Shown one piece after another: positions 11,095 to 21,566 of a stretch of DNA of 64,000 nucleotides. The stretch is from contig JARDYH010000001.1 of the NCBI GenBank assembly GCA_029215795.1, forward strand, positions 187,557,654-187,621,653, given 5' to 3'. The notes under the pieces were generated by a model. That model was given only the letters and a program-made list of their open reading frames with translations. It made no database searches and was not told the origin of the DNA. A program made the position numbers and the translations under genes. Each line of letters opens with the position of its first letter. Position 1 is the stretch's first letter. The stretch comes from Anniella stebbinsi (lineage: Eukaryota; Chordata; Lepidosauria; Squamata; Anniellidae).

Positions 11095-13385
11095 GCTTTT
11101 AATTGCTCACCCGGAGGAAAATTTAGACATAAAAGGTCTGATTTCTTAAAATTGACCTTCAGGCCCTCTGTTTCTTTAAACTGATCAAATTCTACCTGTA
11201 GAGCCTGAATTGCATGCATTGGATTATTCAATGTGTGTAACATGTCATCAGCATACGGACTAATCAAATGCTCTGTTTTATCCACTTTAATTCCACTTAT
11301 TGTGGGTAAGCTCAAAGTCGATTTGCCAGGAATTCAGTTACTTGAATAAACAAAAGAGGTGACAGTGGGCAACCTTGCTTGGTGCCGCTATACATATTTA
11401 TATTACGGGAGTCCAGATTATTGACACAAATCTGCACCTGGGATGGAGAATAAATAGCTTGGACTGCATTTAAAAATTTGGGGCCAAATTGGTAATGTCT
11501 CAGAGCATTTTTCAGGAAATCCAAGTTTACACAATTGAAGGCTTTAAACAAGTCCAAGGCCAAAATTGCCATCCGAGATTTATGCGCCTTACAGAAGTGT
11601 ATCAAACTAAATAATCTCTGAACAGGATCCGCTATAAATCTTCATGGTAGAAAACCATACTGGTCGCCATGAACTAATTTCCCCACATAACCTTTCAGTC
11701 GGTTTGTTAATACCAAAGTGAAAAGTGTATAATCATTATTTAATAATGAAATTGGTCTATAGGAGTCCATCATCAATGGATTCTTTTCTGGTTTTAATAA
11801 TACAACAATTTTGGAGTGTGTCCAAGCCTCTGGGAGTGGGGCACCCTCCAAAATTCCATTGAAGACGGACTGCAGGTGAGGGAGGTAGTATTTCCTTGAA
11901 GTGTTTATAAAATTCCCCAGTGAACCCATCTGGACCGGGGGATTTATTTACCTTAAGACAGGAGACTGCATCCTCTATCTCTTCCAGAGTAATGGGCCTA
12001 TCAAGCCGTGTCCTCACTTCGTTCGCAAAAGGAGTCACCTGCGCTGTAACCTGATATTCTTCTATTAATTCTGGGTCACTGTCTAAGTTTGCATAAATTT
12101 GTTCAAAATATTCAGCAAATGGATTAGCATTTTTTTCTGGATCCAAATGCTTGATCTCATGATTATCATCAACTGCAATAATTCTATTTTTTGCCCTATG
12201 CTGCTTCAGTCTGTTTGCTAATAATTGTGACCCTTTGCCATCAAATTCGCAGAACTGCTGTCTGGTATACAGCATCCTCACCATAGTTTTATTAATATCT
12301 AGGGTCTGTAGTTCTGCTCGTTGTTTGTCTAGCAGTCGCCTAATCTTAGTTGATCCTGTGTTCCTATATTCCTCTGTTAAAGACCAAATTTCCCCCTCTA
12401 ATAGTGAAGTCTGTGCTCTATTTTGTCTTTTCATTGTATTTAATTCTTTAATACAGATGCCCCATGTGACAGCCTTCATAGTTTCCCATTTCAGGGTAAG
12501 GCTTATTGTGTCCATAGAGTTTTCTATGAAATAGTGCTCTAAGCTTTCTTGTATTTTTTGCTTACTCTGGTTGGCTGCTAACAATGAAGGATTGAATCTC
12601 CATACTGGAGAACCTTTTTCCCCAGGAGTGAGAGTGAAATACAATGAAAGGGCAGCATGGTCTGTAACTTTTATAATTCCTAAATCTGCTCCCTGCAACC
12701 CTTGTAATAGTTCCTCTGACAATAGAACTGTGTAAACCCTAGAGAAGGATCCATGTGGGAGTGGATAGAATGAAAAACTAAAATCTTGAAGTTATAACTC
12801 CGCCCATGCATCCCGTAACTGGTAGGCTTTGAAGACTTCAAACATTTTGCTTGCCTGTTGATATTTTTTAAGAGAGCCCTTATTACCATCTCTTGAGATT
12901 GTAGTTCCCTCAAGATCATCCGGAGTCACCCCTTGTAGGTTCCAATTAAAGTCTCCGCCTAAGATTACTGGGCTGGTCCCAAACTTTTAAAAGTTTTTTA
13001 AACACTTCGTGGACAAACTCTATTTGTCCTTCATTTGGGACATATATAGTAGCTACAGTTAACAATTGTGATTGGTTGTAAAGTCCCTCTAAAAAATGAA
13101 TCTAGGCTTGTTGGTCTCTCAAAATCTTTTGTGTAACAAAATCTACTTCATCATGTGACACTATTGCTACCCCCCTTGCTTTATTAGATCCAGGGGCCAC
13201 ATACTTACGGGACCATTCTCTGCCTGGTATAAGGACATCTTTTTCAGTGGTTTTATGAATTTCTTGAAGTAATAAAATAGATGATCCCAATTCCTTCACT
13301 GTTTTGGAGTCTGGCTCTCTTAATGGGGCTCCCCGCCCCTTTTATATTTAAAGAAGTAATTTTTAACTGAGGAGCCGTCATTTGG
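11095..13385 (-). pseudogene. L1 ORF2 N-terminal half: endonuclease and reverse transcriptase (inverted piece)
   Basis: Read on the minus strand, an ATG at about 13,382 opens an AP-endonuclease-like start (LKITSLNIKG), followed by LLLQEIHKTTEKD and RGVAIVSHDE. A middle block has KVTDHAALSL and then the RT hallmarks NKSPGPDGFTGEFYKHF, SYRPISLLN, LALDLFKAF, GTKQGCPLSPLLF and YADDMLHTL. Frames shift several times (near 13,330, 12,700, 11,900, 11,640 and 11,310), so it is dead. In family terms it would nick target DNA and reverse-transcribe element RNA. The piece ends at 11,095, next to the target duplication. Confidence 0.85.
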
Positions 13386-13499
13386 GGGGGGGGGGCAAGC
13401 TAATAAGAAAAATGCCATGTCTTTCTAGTTCTATGTCCATCCATCATAACAAAATATCTTGTCTTGTCTTTTTGCAAGCTTCACAAAACTAAGAATTCA

Positions 13500-15090
13500 A
13501 TTAGTAAACAACTGCTTCCGCTGCTTAGGGATCTACATACCTAGGAACACATGAAAAGTCTTTAAGATAAATTATGGGCAGCTATGGAAAAATATTTTGC
13601 AGGATATAAAGAAATGGAAGAAAAGTAAACTTTCACTTTCTAGTCGAATAGCAACCATCAAGATGATGGTCTTCCAAAGTTTACATATTTTTTTTATGTA
13701 TTACCATTAGAACTTCAATATAAAACACTGCGACTATGGCAATTTATATTTAAAAGTCAGAAACCACGTACAGCTAAAGTTTTTAGATATAGGCAATGTG
13801 AAGTAGGAGGATGGGGGTATTCCTAATTTTATATTATATTATGAATCGTTTCAGTTACGCCACCCTCACTCTCGGTTATCGACTGATGATAATAATCAGT
13901 GAGTGCAGGTTGAGAGAATGATGTTACCATCAGAGTCAGTGGATTCATTTCTATATATTCAAAATGAACTTAAGAGAATATGTGTTAGCGACTCCTCTAC
14001 CTTGAGAGCAATTTTGCAGGTATGGAAAGTGAGGAAAGAAAAATGATTACCAGGGATATCCCCTATGATTCCCTTATATTGTCATCCGGCCTTCCATAAC
14101 AAAGATTGTCCAATGGATATAATGGCCTTTAAACAGAAGGGGCTGTACAGGTTGAAAGAATTTTACCTGAATGCTCAGCCCCTTCCCAGGGAATATTGGA
14201 GGACTCACCTGAAGGAAGCCAGAATAACATGGTTAGCATGGTATCAAGTAGGTACGTTTATTATTTCTCAGAACAAGCTCTGAGAAATGTAACACCATTT
14301 GAATCTATACTTAAACTTTTAGGCAAGGGGGAGAAAGGCCTGGTGTCACATATTTACAGAGTGCTAATTGATATAGACATGGGCTCAACCAACAGTTTAA
14401 AACGAATATGGGAATTGGACTGGGAAATAGAAATAGAGGATGCATTATGGAACTCAATGCTGGAAAAAATCCCATTTAAATCAGTATCTATTAATATGAG
14501 GGCAGAAGCTTTGAAGGTTCTTCAACAATGGTATATGACCCCTGTTCGGTTAGCACACATTCACCAGGAATTGTCACGATTGTGCTGGAGGGAATGTAAG
14601 GAACCAGGTTCCACCCAGCATATGTGGTGGTCCTGTGTAAAAGTGGCAATGTTTTGAACTGGAGGGAGAGGCGGGTTATAAACAAATAAATAAATTATTA
14701 TTATTATTATTATTATTATTATTTGGTGAAATTGATAAGATACTTAGACAGCAGTCGGAGAGAACACCGGAGTTGGGCACTTTTAGGGCTATTTCTGGGA
14801 AACAACAAAAACTGCTCCTTTAAGCCATTGGCTGGATTTTTGTTGGCATCAGCTAGACTGGTCATTGCTCAGTTTGGGAAGGACCTAAGAGGAGTTTCAT
14901 ATGATGCCTGGTGGACTCAGGTTTGGAAGATGGCCTTTATCAGAAAAATTAACAAACAAGTTACTTTCCTGGCAAAAGGAAATAAGAAACACGATACATT
15001 CACTATGGATTGGTATCAATTTATTATGTCCGTTGGTAACACCCAATTTCATAACACTCTGCCTGCAGCGCATCGGCCTCTCTGTTTCAT
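13500..15090 (+). pseudogene. L1 ORF2 C-terminal part (direct piece)
   Basis: The plus strand resumes ORF2 where the inverted piece stops: a LGIYIPR block, a KKWKKSKLSLSSRIATIKM block (the connector region after the RT), then a Cys/His segment with CWRECKEPGSTQHMWWSC at about 14,583-14,639. Coding resumes after a short inserted tail at about 14,725 and ends near 15,090. Stops and frame changes are present, for example near 13,700 and 14,283. The block order matches L1-clade proteins. Confidence 0.8.
14655..14724 (+). mobile_element. Very short L2-group 3' tail with (ATT)n, inside L1
   Basis: About 25 bases (gagggagaggcgggttataa) followed by AAATA repeats and (ATT)n match the last bases of the longer L2-group copy at 54.06-54.47 kb (ggagagaggcgggctacaaa there, with small differences). 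The insert interrupts the L1 C-terminal coding sequence, which continues at 14,725. It is either an extremely 5'-truncated L2-group insertion or a SINE borrowing that tail. Confidence 0.55.
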
Positions 15091-15202
15091 GTGAATAATG
15101 TATTCTATATTTTTCTGCCTTGATTTCTTATAATTACTGAATGCTTGGACTATCGCATGTGGAAAATAATAACTAAACAAACAAACAAACAGTGCTTGGG
15201 AA

Positions 15203-15690
15203 TGAATTAGAAGCCAGTGTTGTTGTTTCAGATACAGAAGTGGTACAATATGACCCTTTTATCCTGGCCCAGCCAGCAACTCTATTTTATACCAACTGCG
15301 CTTTTTGAACAGTCTTCAAAAGCAGCATCACATAAACCACACTACATAGTCTGCATGAGTTGTTACTAGGGCATGGTAATTGTGGCCAGGCCATCTCTGT
15401 CCCAGAAGGCCTTCAACAAGCACACCAGCCTGGGCTATGAAAGGTGTTTTATGTCACAAAACCACCTGAGCCGGCAGGGCCAAACCTAACAGCACTGTCA
15501 GGGTGTGACTCTGCTCTTCCAGGGACAGCGCAACCGCATCCAGGAAAGGATGAGAATCACTGCCCAGGTCAGAAGAAAGAACCACCTCCCACCTGCACCT
15601 CAGTCTTGCCTGACTGAACTTAATTTTTTCAGGCTCTTATCCAATACATTTCTAATCATAGACATACTTCAGCCCAACTTTTCAGACAAC
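15203..15690 (-). mobile_element. Antisense L2/CR1-group LINE (right part)
   Basis: This continues the LINE fragment seen at 10,690-11,084. Recognisable phrases include 'gaagccagtgttgttgtttcag', 'ttgttactagggcatgg', 'gtggccaggccatctctgtcc' and 'ctctgctcttccagggacag' in the expected order. It has no open frame of its own. Confidence 0.55.
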
Positions 15691-16034
15691 CTCATTCAGT
15701 GATGTCATGTAGAAATTGAACACACTTTATCGGGGTGTTTTACATCCAGCCATTGATTTCACAACCAGCAGTGAAGACTGTGGATGTACTCAAAAGCTTG
15801 CTCACTCCTTTGTAATTATTTTGGTTGCTCCAAGTAAAGATATTACCCTATTTTATCTTTTGGATTTTTTTAATGGTCTAACATGGCCTCTGCAATTTTA
15901 GTCTGCTTCAGATGTAATTTTAGTCATATGCACAATAGGGTAATGTGGTGGGGCGGAATTTTCCTTCTAAGGCTGCAGTCTTGTGCATGTTTGCTCAGGA
16001 CTAAGTTCCATTGAAACTTCTTTCTAAGGAAACC

Positions 16035-16370
16035 TTTGTTTGTTTGTTTAGTATTAATTTTTATTTCAAAAATGTACCCCACCTTTCCTAAAAAATAGCT
16101 CAATTAACATATAATGAAAACATCTAATGAAACAACAAAGTTCAATTAACTATAAAAAGTCTATTAAAACTACTTAAAAACATCAAGATTCCATAAAAAG
16201 CAGCAGCAAAAATAAAAGCATCAACATAATTAACAACAGCTTAAAACAGAGGTGGCAAAAGTGTCTTATCCAAAGACCTTTTAAAAACCAAGGTCTCCAT
16301 CATATGACAGAAGACATTAGAGGGTGCAGGGAATTATCTGTCCATGGGATTATGCAGTAAGAGTAAGAAA
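16035..16370 (-). mobile_element. Antisense LINE 3' end with tail at left
   Basis: A TTTG/TTTA-rich tail at 16,035-16,060 is followed by 'accccacctttcctaaaaaat' and later 'agaccttttaaaaaccaaggtctcc'. This layout matches the antisense LINE family found at 4.6, 10.7 and 37.8 kb. Confidence 0.45.
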
Positions 16371-17400
16371 CTGCTTTCTGACAGCCAGGCAATCTATTCA
16401 TGGACTGTTTTTGTTTTTGTTATTGTTTTTGGTGGTTTAGCTACCTGTTGTATTGATAGAGCACAACAGTATTGGCTCAAACACCCTTTTATTATGCTAT
16501 GTCGTTCTTTGCATGTCTCCTTATAAATTGTCTCTTTCCTGCATCTTTACTAGATGTAATACCCCAAAGCAGATCTCACTAGTGGTTTGTATTAATATCT
16601 CCCAATCTGTACGGCTGTCACTATGCCTAAATCTGCATTGCTCGCTTTGCAGCTTTGCATCTATGAGGTACTGGTGGTTATAGTCATATTGTGACCAACC
16701 AACATCCCAGATCACTTGCCTCCCTTATCATTTCCAGAATGGTGACTTACGAAAGGAATAAGGAAATATTTACAGGCCTTTCAAAAGGCAGCCCTTGATG
16801 TTTGACTTGCAGTCAGTGCTGTGAAATAAAATTGTTCATTTATTAAAAACAATTAGATTTGATAGAATCCATATACTGTTTCTTTGAAACTGCCATCTCA
16901 GGTCAGGGATCAACACTTCAGTTTTCCCTTCCAGAAGACGTTCAAAATATTCACAAAGGGCTTGTCAACACAGTTTGGCAATCTAGTTAATAATAATTGA
17001 TTTGTTTTGCATCTTTGTATTTGCATTAGTGTACACTTATGACTGTGTAGGTGGTGGTGGTAGTGGTTGTTTGCATTTCTACCTGATAATGTGTATTTTA
17101 CTTTTATAAATGGTGCAGCTCTGCCATAAACTCTTTACATGGCCTCAGACAAGCTGCTCCCTTTCAGCCCTAGTCCCCAACATCCATCCCTAATACGGGG
17201 ACACTGGCTGATGCTAGTCACTGCTGTTCCTGTAGGTTCCATGTTTGTTTGATTTTTGTAGGGTTCTCATTCAAAATGAAGAATAAAGACCTGGGAGGCC
17301 ACACTGTGCCACTCTACAAACCCATTATTGCAAAGGAGGTGATAGTCTCTACTTCCTGAGTCACCCTATCATGAAGGAGCCTGTTCTTAAAATAAAATAA
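16371..17400. other. No gene or repeat recognised
   Basis: AT-rich sequence with only short open frames. A GGT-rich patch lies near 17,050-17,070. I see nothing here that I can name. Confidence 0.4.
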
Positions 17401-17401
17401 T

Positions 17402-17503
17402 TTACAGTACAATCCTATACATTTCTACTTAGAAGTAAAACCCCTTGAATTCAGTGGGGCTTCCTGCCAGATAAGTCGGTATAGGATTGCAGCCTAATAG
17501 TCT
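17402..17503. mobile_element. Short palindromic MITE, 'acaatcctata' family
   Basis: The ends tacagtacaatcctatacat and tataggattgcagccta are inverted relatives, with the phrase gaattcagtggggctt in the middle. Fragments of the same very abundant repeat are at 15,970-16,030, 18,430-18,600, 22,290-22,352, 22,995-23,060, 37,045-37,160 and 39,905-39,990. The number of copies in one window is a squamate-like signature. Confidence 0.6.
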
Positions 17504-18430
17504 TTAAGGTAATGAAGACCAACTTTTATAAACAAAGAAACATAGACTAATACAGTTCAGAACTTAAATTGCAACTTGTAAGTAACAATTCTTATCACTG
17601 CTGAAAGAGACTGAAATCGTCAAAGTAGTTATTGTGGTGTGATCCTGAAGTAAATGATTTGAGGACTAGATTACAGCCAATGAGCAGAGAATGCTACTTG
17701 TTTTGTTAACACATTGTAATTAGAGAAAGATACTTTCTTCTCAGGCTTGTTAATATTAGAGATCACAATGCAACCCAAATTTCATTTATAAATTCAACTT
17801 ACATATTGTTATTTTTTAAAAAACAATATTGTTATGATTTTTCTCACACTTGGCCACCTTGGACATTGTAACCATTGTTTTGTATAATTATTATAAGAGA
17901 GGAAATCTCTTTCCTCTCCCAATAAAATATAATGAAAACTAGACAGGTGCTAGGTTCTCAATGGTTTTACCAAATTATCCACAAGGGTTGGTCTGCAGTG
18001 TAGTTTTCTTAGTCTGTGTTTTCTCAATGACTTATGGAAATCGCATCCATTTTAAAGGACAGCAGGTGTTAGAACAATGAGTAGCTGCCTCCTGGCATCT
18101 GTGCTACAAAAGCTGCTGCAGTGTTTACAAGAAACAGGATCATAAAAAACATCCTGCCACTAGAACACACACATACAGTTGCTATCCATTTCCCCATCTT
18201 TTTCTCACACTAAGGTTTATTTATAGCCTGTAAATAAAAGCAAAGGAGGAAGAACCCATATTTACTTCCATGAGGAAGCAATGCAAGATCAAAATAAAGG
18301 GAAGCCCTTCTCTTGTCAAGTTAGCTTTTTTTCTCCAGTCAGCTCAAGGTAGATTGTTAATCCTCTGACAATTCATTGAAATAGTTAGGACACAATCCAG
18401 CCCAAATTAGGCACTTTGGGAATGTTAGGT
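17504..18430. other. No gene recognised
   Basis: AT-rich intergenic sequence. A phrase near 17,505-17,560 (gaccaacttttataaac, then 'aacatagactaatac') resembles the dispersed repeat also seen at 6.7 and 29.3 kb. Nothing else is identifiable. Confidence 0.4.
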
Positions 18431-18600
18431 TGCAATCCTATTTACACTTAGGAAGAAATCCCCATTGAACACAGTGGAACTTAATTTTGAGGAAACCTGC
18501 ATAAGATCGCACTGTTAAGCATGCACTTAAATCTCTCCCTTTGAAATCAGTGGGATTTTAAACTGCTTAATCTGGACAGGATTGTGCTAAATTTAACATG
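18431..18600. repeat. Two adjacent 'caatcctat' MITE-family fragments
   Basis: First fragment: ttgcaatcctatttacact through ccattgaacacagtggaact to cataagatcgcactg. Second: gcatgcacttaaatctctc through tgaaatcagtgggat to gacaggattgtgct. Both follow the layout of the short palindromic element at 17,402. Tandem capture or two insertions are equally possible. Confidence 0.5.
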
Positions 18601-18804
18601 TAATGAGTCCCAAAGCAAAAACAGCTTCCTGGTTTGCAAACAAGATGGAACAACAAAGTAAAATACATTTTACTGTATTTTGGTTGTAACAGCAAAGACC
18701 AAATTTAATACACATACATACACCCATGTACCCTTTCTTTATGTGTACACATATCACTTCCATTTGATTGGATTGTATCTAGCGGTGTCCTTCCACTAGT
18801 AATG

Positions 18805-18975
18805 TAGGTGTGCGCAGCACATTTCATTAGGGTGTGCACCCAGGGATTTTAAAAATAATAATAATAATTAAAGGCAAATATTTATTGAATGCTCAGTCAT
18901 AAAGGACATTATTTTTATTCATTAATTTATTAAACATTGTAGACACTCCTGACCACAGGAGGGCCATTACTGGTG
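18805..18975. mobile_element. hAT-like element with GTGTGC-type ends (copy 2, partial)
   Basis: It starts at taggtgtgcgcagcac and shares about 160 bp with 8,756-8,935, including a 'tttattgaatgctcagtcataaagg' stretch and the 'gaccacaggagggcc' motif. A short (AAT)n lies inside at about 18,855. The right part is not matched to copy 1, so it is truncated or diverged. Confidence 0.45.
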
Positions 18976-19389
18976 GTGGAGGACTGAGGAGACGCTTCTC
19001 AAACCCCAGAACTGATGGGGTTTTGTGGTGACACTGACCAGAGGAGGAGTTTATGAGGCGATATGAGCCTCTTTGAAGCATGGCTCCCAGTGGAGACGCT
19101 CCCTGCAGAGTGATTCCTTTTTGCTCTTGCTGCTGGGAACAATGGTGCACTGTCAGAGGCGATGGCAGCCGAACAGCTGGAGAGCCATTTCCACTGCATG
19201 GGCAACTTTTCGGCACAGCATGCACTGGGTATCATTTACATGTGCCTCTGTTGGTGCGAGGTCGGTCAACACAGGCACTCCAGCAGAGTCCTGTTATTAT
19301 TAATATTATTATTATATCTCTTTCCTGCACATGGCAGTTTTTCTAGATGGGCACGACGCGCTTTGCCAAGTCATGCTGTTGCGTAAATC

Positions 19390-19795
19390 GCTTTGTGGGT
19401 CTTTATTCTGGCGGGTCTGCCAATATCCAGAACCAGAATCGAAGCAGGCAAATCAGCAAGAAAACAGATTTATTACAAAATGTTGTACAACAGGTTAGCC
19501 CAGTAGGCTAACGCCTCGAAGCAAGGCTAACAAAGAGAAAATGGCTACTCGATGCCTTTTATACTCCTTTCTCAAACTATGAGCTAATTCTCATGGAATT
19601 CAACTCCCCTTCTCTCTCTCTGCAGAAGCTGCGATTTCAAGGAGACAAAAGAGCAAAGAGAGGCAGTTTTGCCAGTCATACAGGGTGCAAAGTTAGTCTA
19701 AAATGGCATTGCATTGGTTTAGTTATTATGCTACTACAAAGCCCATTCTACTACAAAACCTATTTTTCCATCAATGCTGTCTTTTACAGATTCAG
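19390..19795 (-). mobile_element. Probable solo LTR, minus orientation
   Basis: On the minus strand a TATAAAAGGC box (19,555-19,564) is followed about 80 bases later by AATAAA (complement at about 19,468-19,473), the spacing expected for an LTR U3/R core. No internal retroviral sequence is next to it, so a solo LTR is the simplest reading. The exact TG..CA ends and the target duplication were not fixed. Confidence 0.4.
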
Positions 19796-19799
19796 GAAC

Positions 19800-20484
19800 T
19801 GAGCATGTTTTAATTATTTTGGTGGTGGATTATTTTGGTAGGCCCAGTTTCTGAAGGTTTTCTGTATAGTTTTTTTATGTGATGCTGGTGACTAATGTGA
19901 ATAACGGAATAACTGTGACCTTTTCCTGTTGCCATAGTTCTTTGACTTCCATGGCCAGTGGTGTATATTTGTCTCTCTTTTCTGCTTCCTTTTAAACAAC
20001 ATTTTTGTCATTGGGTATTGTGTGTTTTTCTTTTTTTGTCTATGACTGTTATGTCTGGTTGGTTGCAAGGTATTCTCTTGTCCGTATGAATTGTTCTGTA
20101 CCAGTATATTTTATGATGTGCATTTTCTAAGGTTGTTTCAAGTGAGTATGTACAGTATGGTGTAGATTATTTGATGAGGTTGAATTTGATAGCCAGTTGC
20201 TGGTGAATTATTATTGCAGCTGTATTGTGTCTGTCCATATAGTTCATTTCTGCCAGAATTTTACATCCTCCTGTTATGGTCTATTGTTTCTTGGAACTGA
20301 TGACATTTCCTGCATAGGTCTGTTGTTACACTGTTATCTTTTATGATGTATTTTTGGTAGTTCTTGGTTGCTATAACTTGACCCTGTATGGCTATTACAA
20401 ATCCTTCTGTTTCAGGAAATAGCTCACCCTTCCTGAGCCATGTATGATTGTTCTTTGTTTATTTGTGGGTTCTGTATTGTGTAA
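19800..20484 (-). pseudogene. R4/Dong-like LINE, 3' end of ORF (restriction-like endonuclease region)
   Basis: Minus-strand translation with a few stops gives a block typical of elements with a C-terminal restriction-like endonuclease. There is a Cys/His knuckle (CRKCHQFQETIDHI, then GGC) at about 20,265-20,320, then YWYRTIHTDK and the PD motif block NQPDITVIDKKRKT at about 20,030-20,070, ending near KLYRKPSETGP. The order and wording fit the R4/Dong-type LINEs known from lizards. The reverse transcriptase is missing: an L2-group tail abuts at 20,485. It is a dead fragment. R2-type relatives are the alternative. Confidence 0.6.
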
Positions 20485-20490
20485 GTGTTG

Positions 20491-20534
<44 letters not shown>

Positions 20535-20695
20535 TTGTAACCCGCCTCTCCCTCCGGATCGAGGCGGAAAACAGCAACAATATAAACATAAAAATCACAA
20601 CAGTTAAAAAATTTAAAAAGCAAGAGAACAATACAACATTAAAAACAATGATGGCTTTGAAAATGTTTTTAGAGTTGAGTTTGGATTTTAGGAAT
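20485..20695 (-). mobile_element. L2-group LINE 3' tail with (TAA)n
   Basis: A run of TAA repeats (20,490-20,534) is followed by 'cccgcctctccctccggatcgaggcgg' and then 'aaaaatcacaacagttaaaaaa'. This is the reverse complement of the 3' end at 54.3-54.47 kb, so the copy reads on the minus strand and its 3' end abuts the R4-like fragment. Confidence 0.7.
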
Positions 20696-20709
20696 TATGA
20701 TTATTATGA

Positions 20710-21558
20710 TAGGGTGACCAGATAGGGTGACCATAGCCTGGGGTGATCTGGGCCAACTGGGGGGCAGCGGGGGGACACGCGGCGGCGGCGAGCAGCAGCG
20801 AGTGGCAGTAGACCCAGTAGGTCCGGGCTGGGTTTTGGGAGAGATGGGTGGCTTGGTGGTGGGGTTTTGGGGCGGGGGACCCCCCCGCCACCACCTGCCG
20901 GGGCGTCCACTTCCCTCCGGTGCTCAAATCTACTGAGAAACAGGCTTCGCGGCCTGTCCCTCAGTAGCGCGCCGGGTAATCACCCGGCGCGCTACTGAGA
21001 GAAAGGCCGCGAAGCCTGTTTCTCAGTAGATTCGAGCACCGGAGGGAAGCGGCTGCCCCTGCAGTAAGGAGCGCAAGGCGGGAGGCGGGGGGGCACTTAC
21101 CTGCTGGGGTGGCCGCTTCCCTCCGGTGCTCGAATCTACTGAGAAACAGGCTTCGCAGCCTGTCCCTCAGTAGCGCGCCGGGTCCCGGCACGCCACTGAG
21201 GGACAGGCTGTAAAGCCTGTTTCTCAGTAGATTCGAGCACTGGAGAGAAGCGGCCGCCCTGGCAGGTAAGTGGGGGGGCCCTCCCGCCTCCCACATCACG
21301 CTTCTTACCTGCTGGGACTGTCTGCTGGCGCCCGTGGACGGCCCCAGCAGCGGACGGGCCCAGCAGGTAAACCCCCTCCCCCCTCGCTGTGTTTTTTGGG
21401 GGGGGCTTGGTGGTGGTGGGGTTTGTTTTGGGTGGGGGGTGGCGGGGGGGTTCAGATCTCACATGGCGGGTGGCCTTTTAAATATATATATATATAATGT
21501 TTTTGGGGGGGCACGCCCCTTTGGGTGGCCATTTTGGGTGGCCATTTTGGTCACCCTA
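20710..21558. mobile_element. hAT-type TIR element with three hairpin units (element A)
   Basis: The ends are tagggtgacc and its inverse ggtcaccCTA, flanked by a perfect 8-bp target duplication TATTATGA (20,702-20,709 and 21,559-21,566). An 8-bp duplication and this end fit hAT. The interior codes for nothing recognisable. It is made of GC-rich palindromes: 20,910-21,049 and 21,111-21,256 (tandem relatives, arms about 65-70 nt) and a smaller one at 21,304-21,370. Units end in outward-facing CAGGTAAG motifs (21,095-21,103, 21,263-21,271, 21,304-21,311, 21,364-21,370). A G-rich right flank and a TA run (21,482-21,497) follow. Confidence 0.85.
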
Positions 21559-21566
21559 TATTATGA

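Larger units (their letters stand above)
11095..15191. mobile_element. L1-clade LINE with 5' inversion (twin-priming structure)
   Basis: The copy has two pieces in opposite orientation. From 13,385 down to 11,095 the minus strand encodes the ORF2 endonuclease and reverse transcriptase, ending just after the YADD-region block. From about 13,500 the plus strand encodes what follows in ORF2, starting at a LGIYIPR block and running through the C-terminal Cys/His region (CWRECKEPGSTQHMWW) to a CAAA-rich tail at 15,171-15,191. GTGCTTGGAA at 11,085-11,094 and GTGCTTGGGAA at 15,192-15,202 fit a target duplication. The host sequence is an antisense LINE that continues on both sides. 5' inversion by twin priming is an established outcome for L1. 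Confidence 0.85.
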
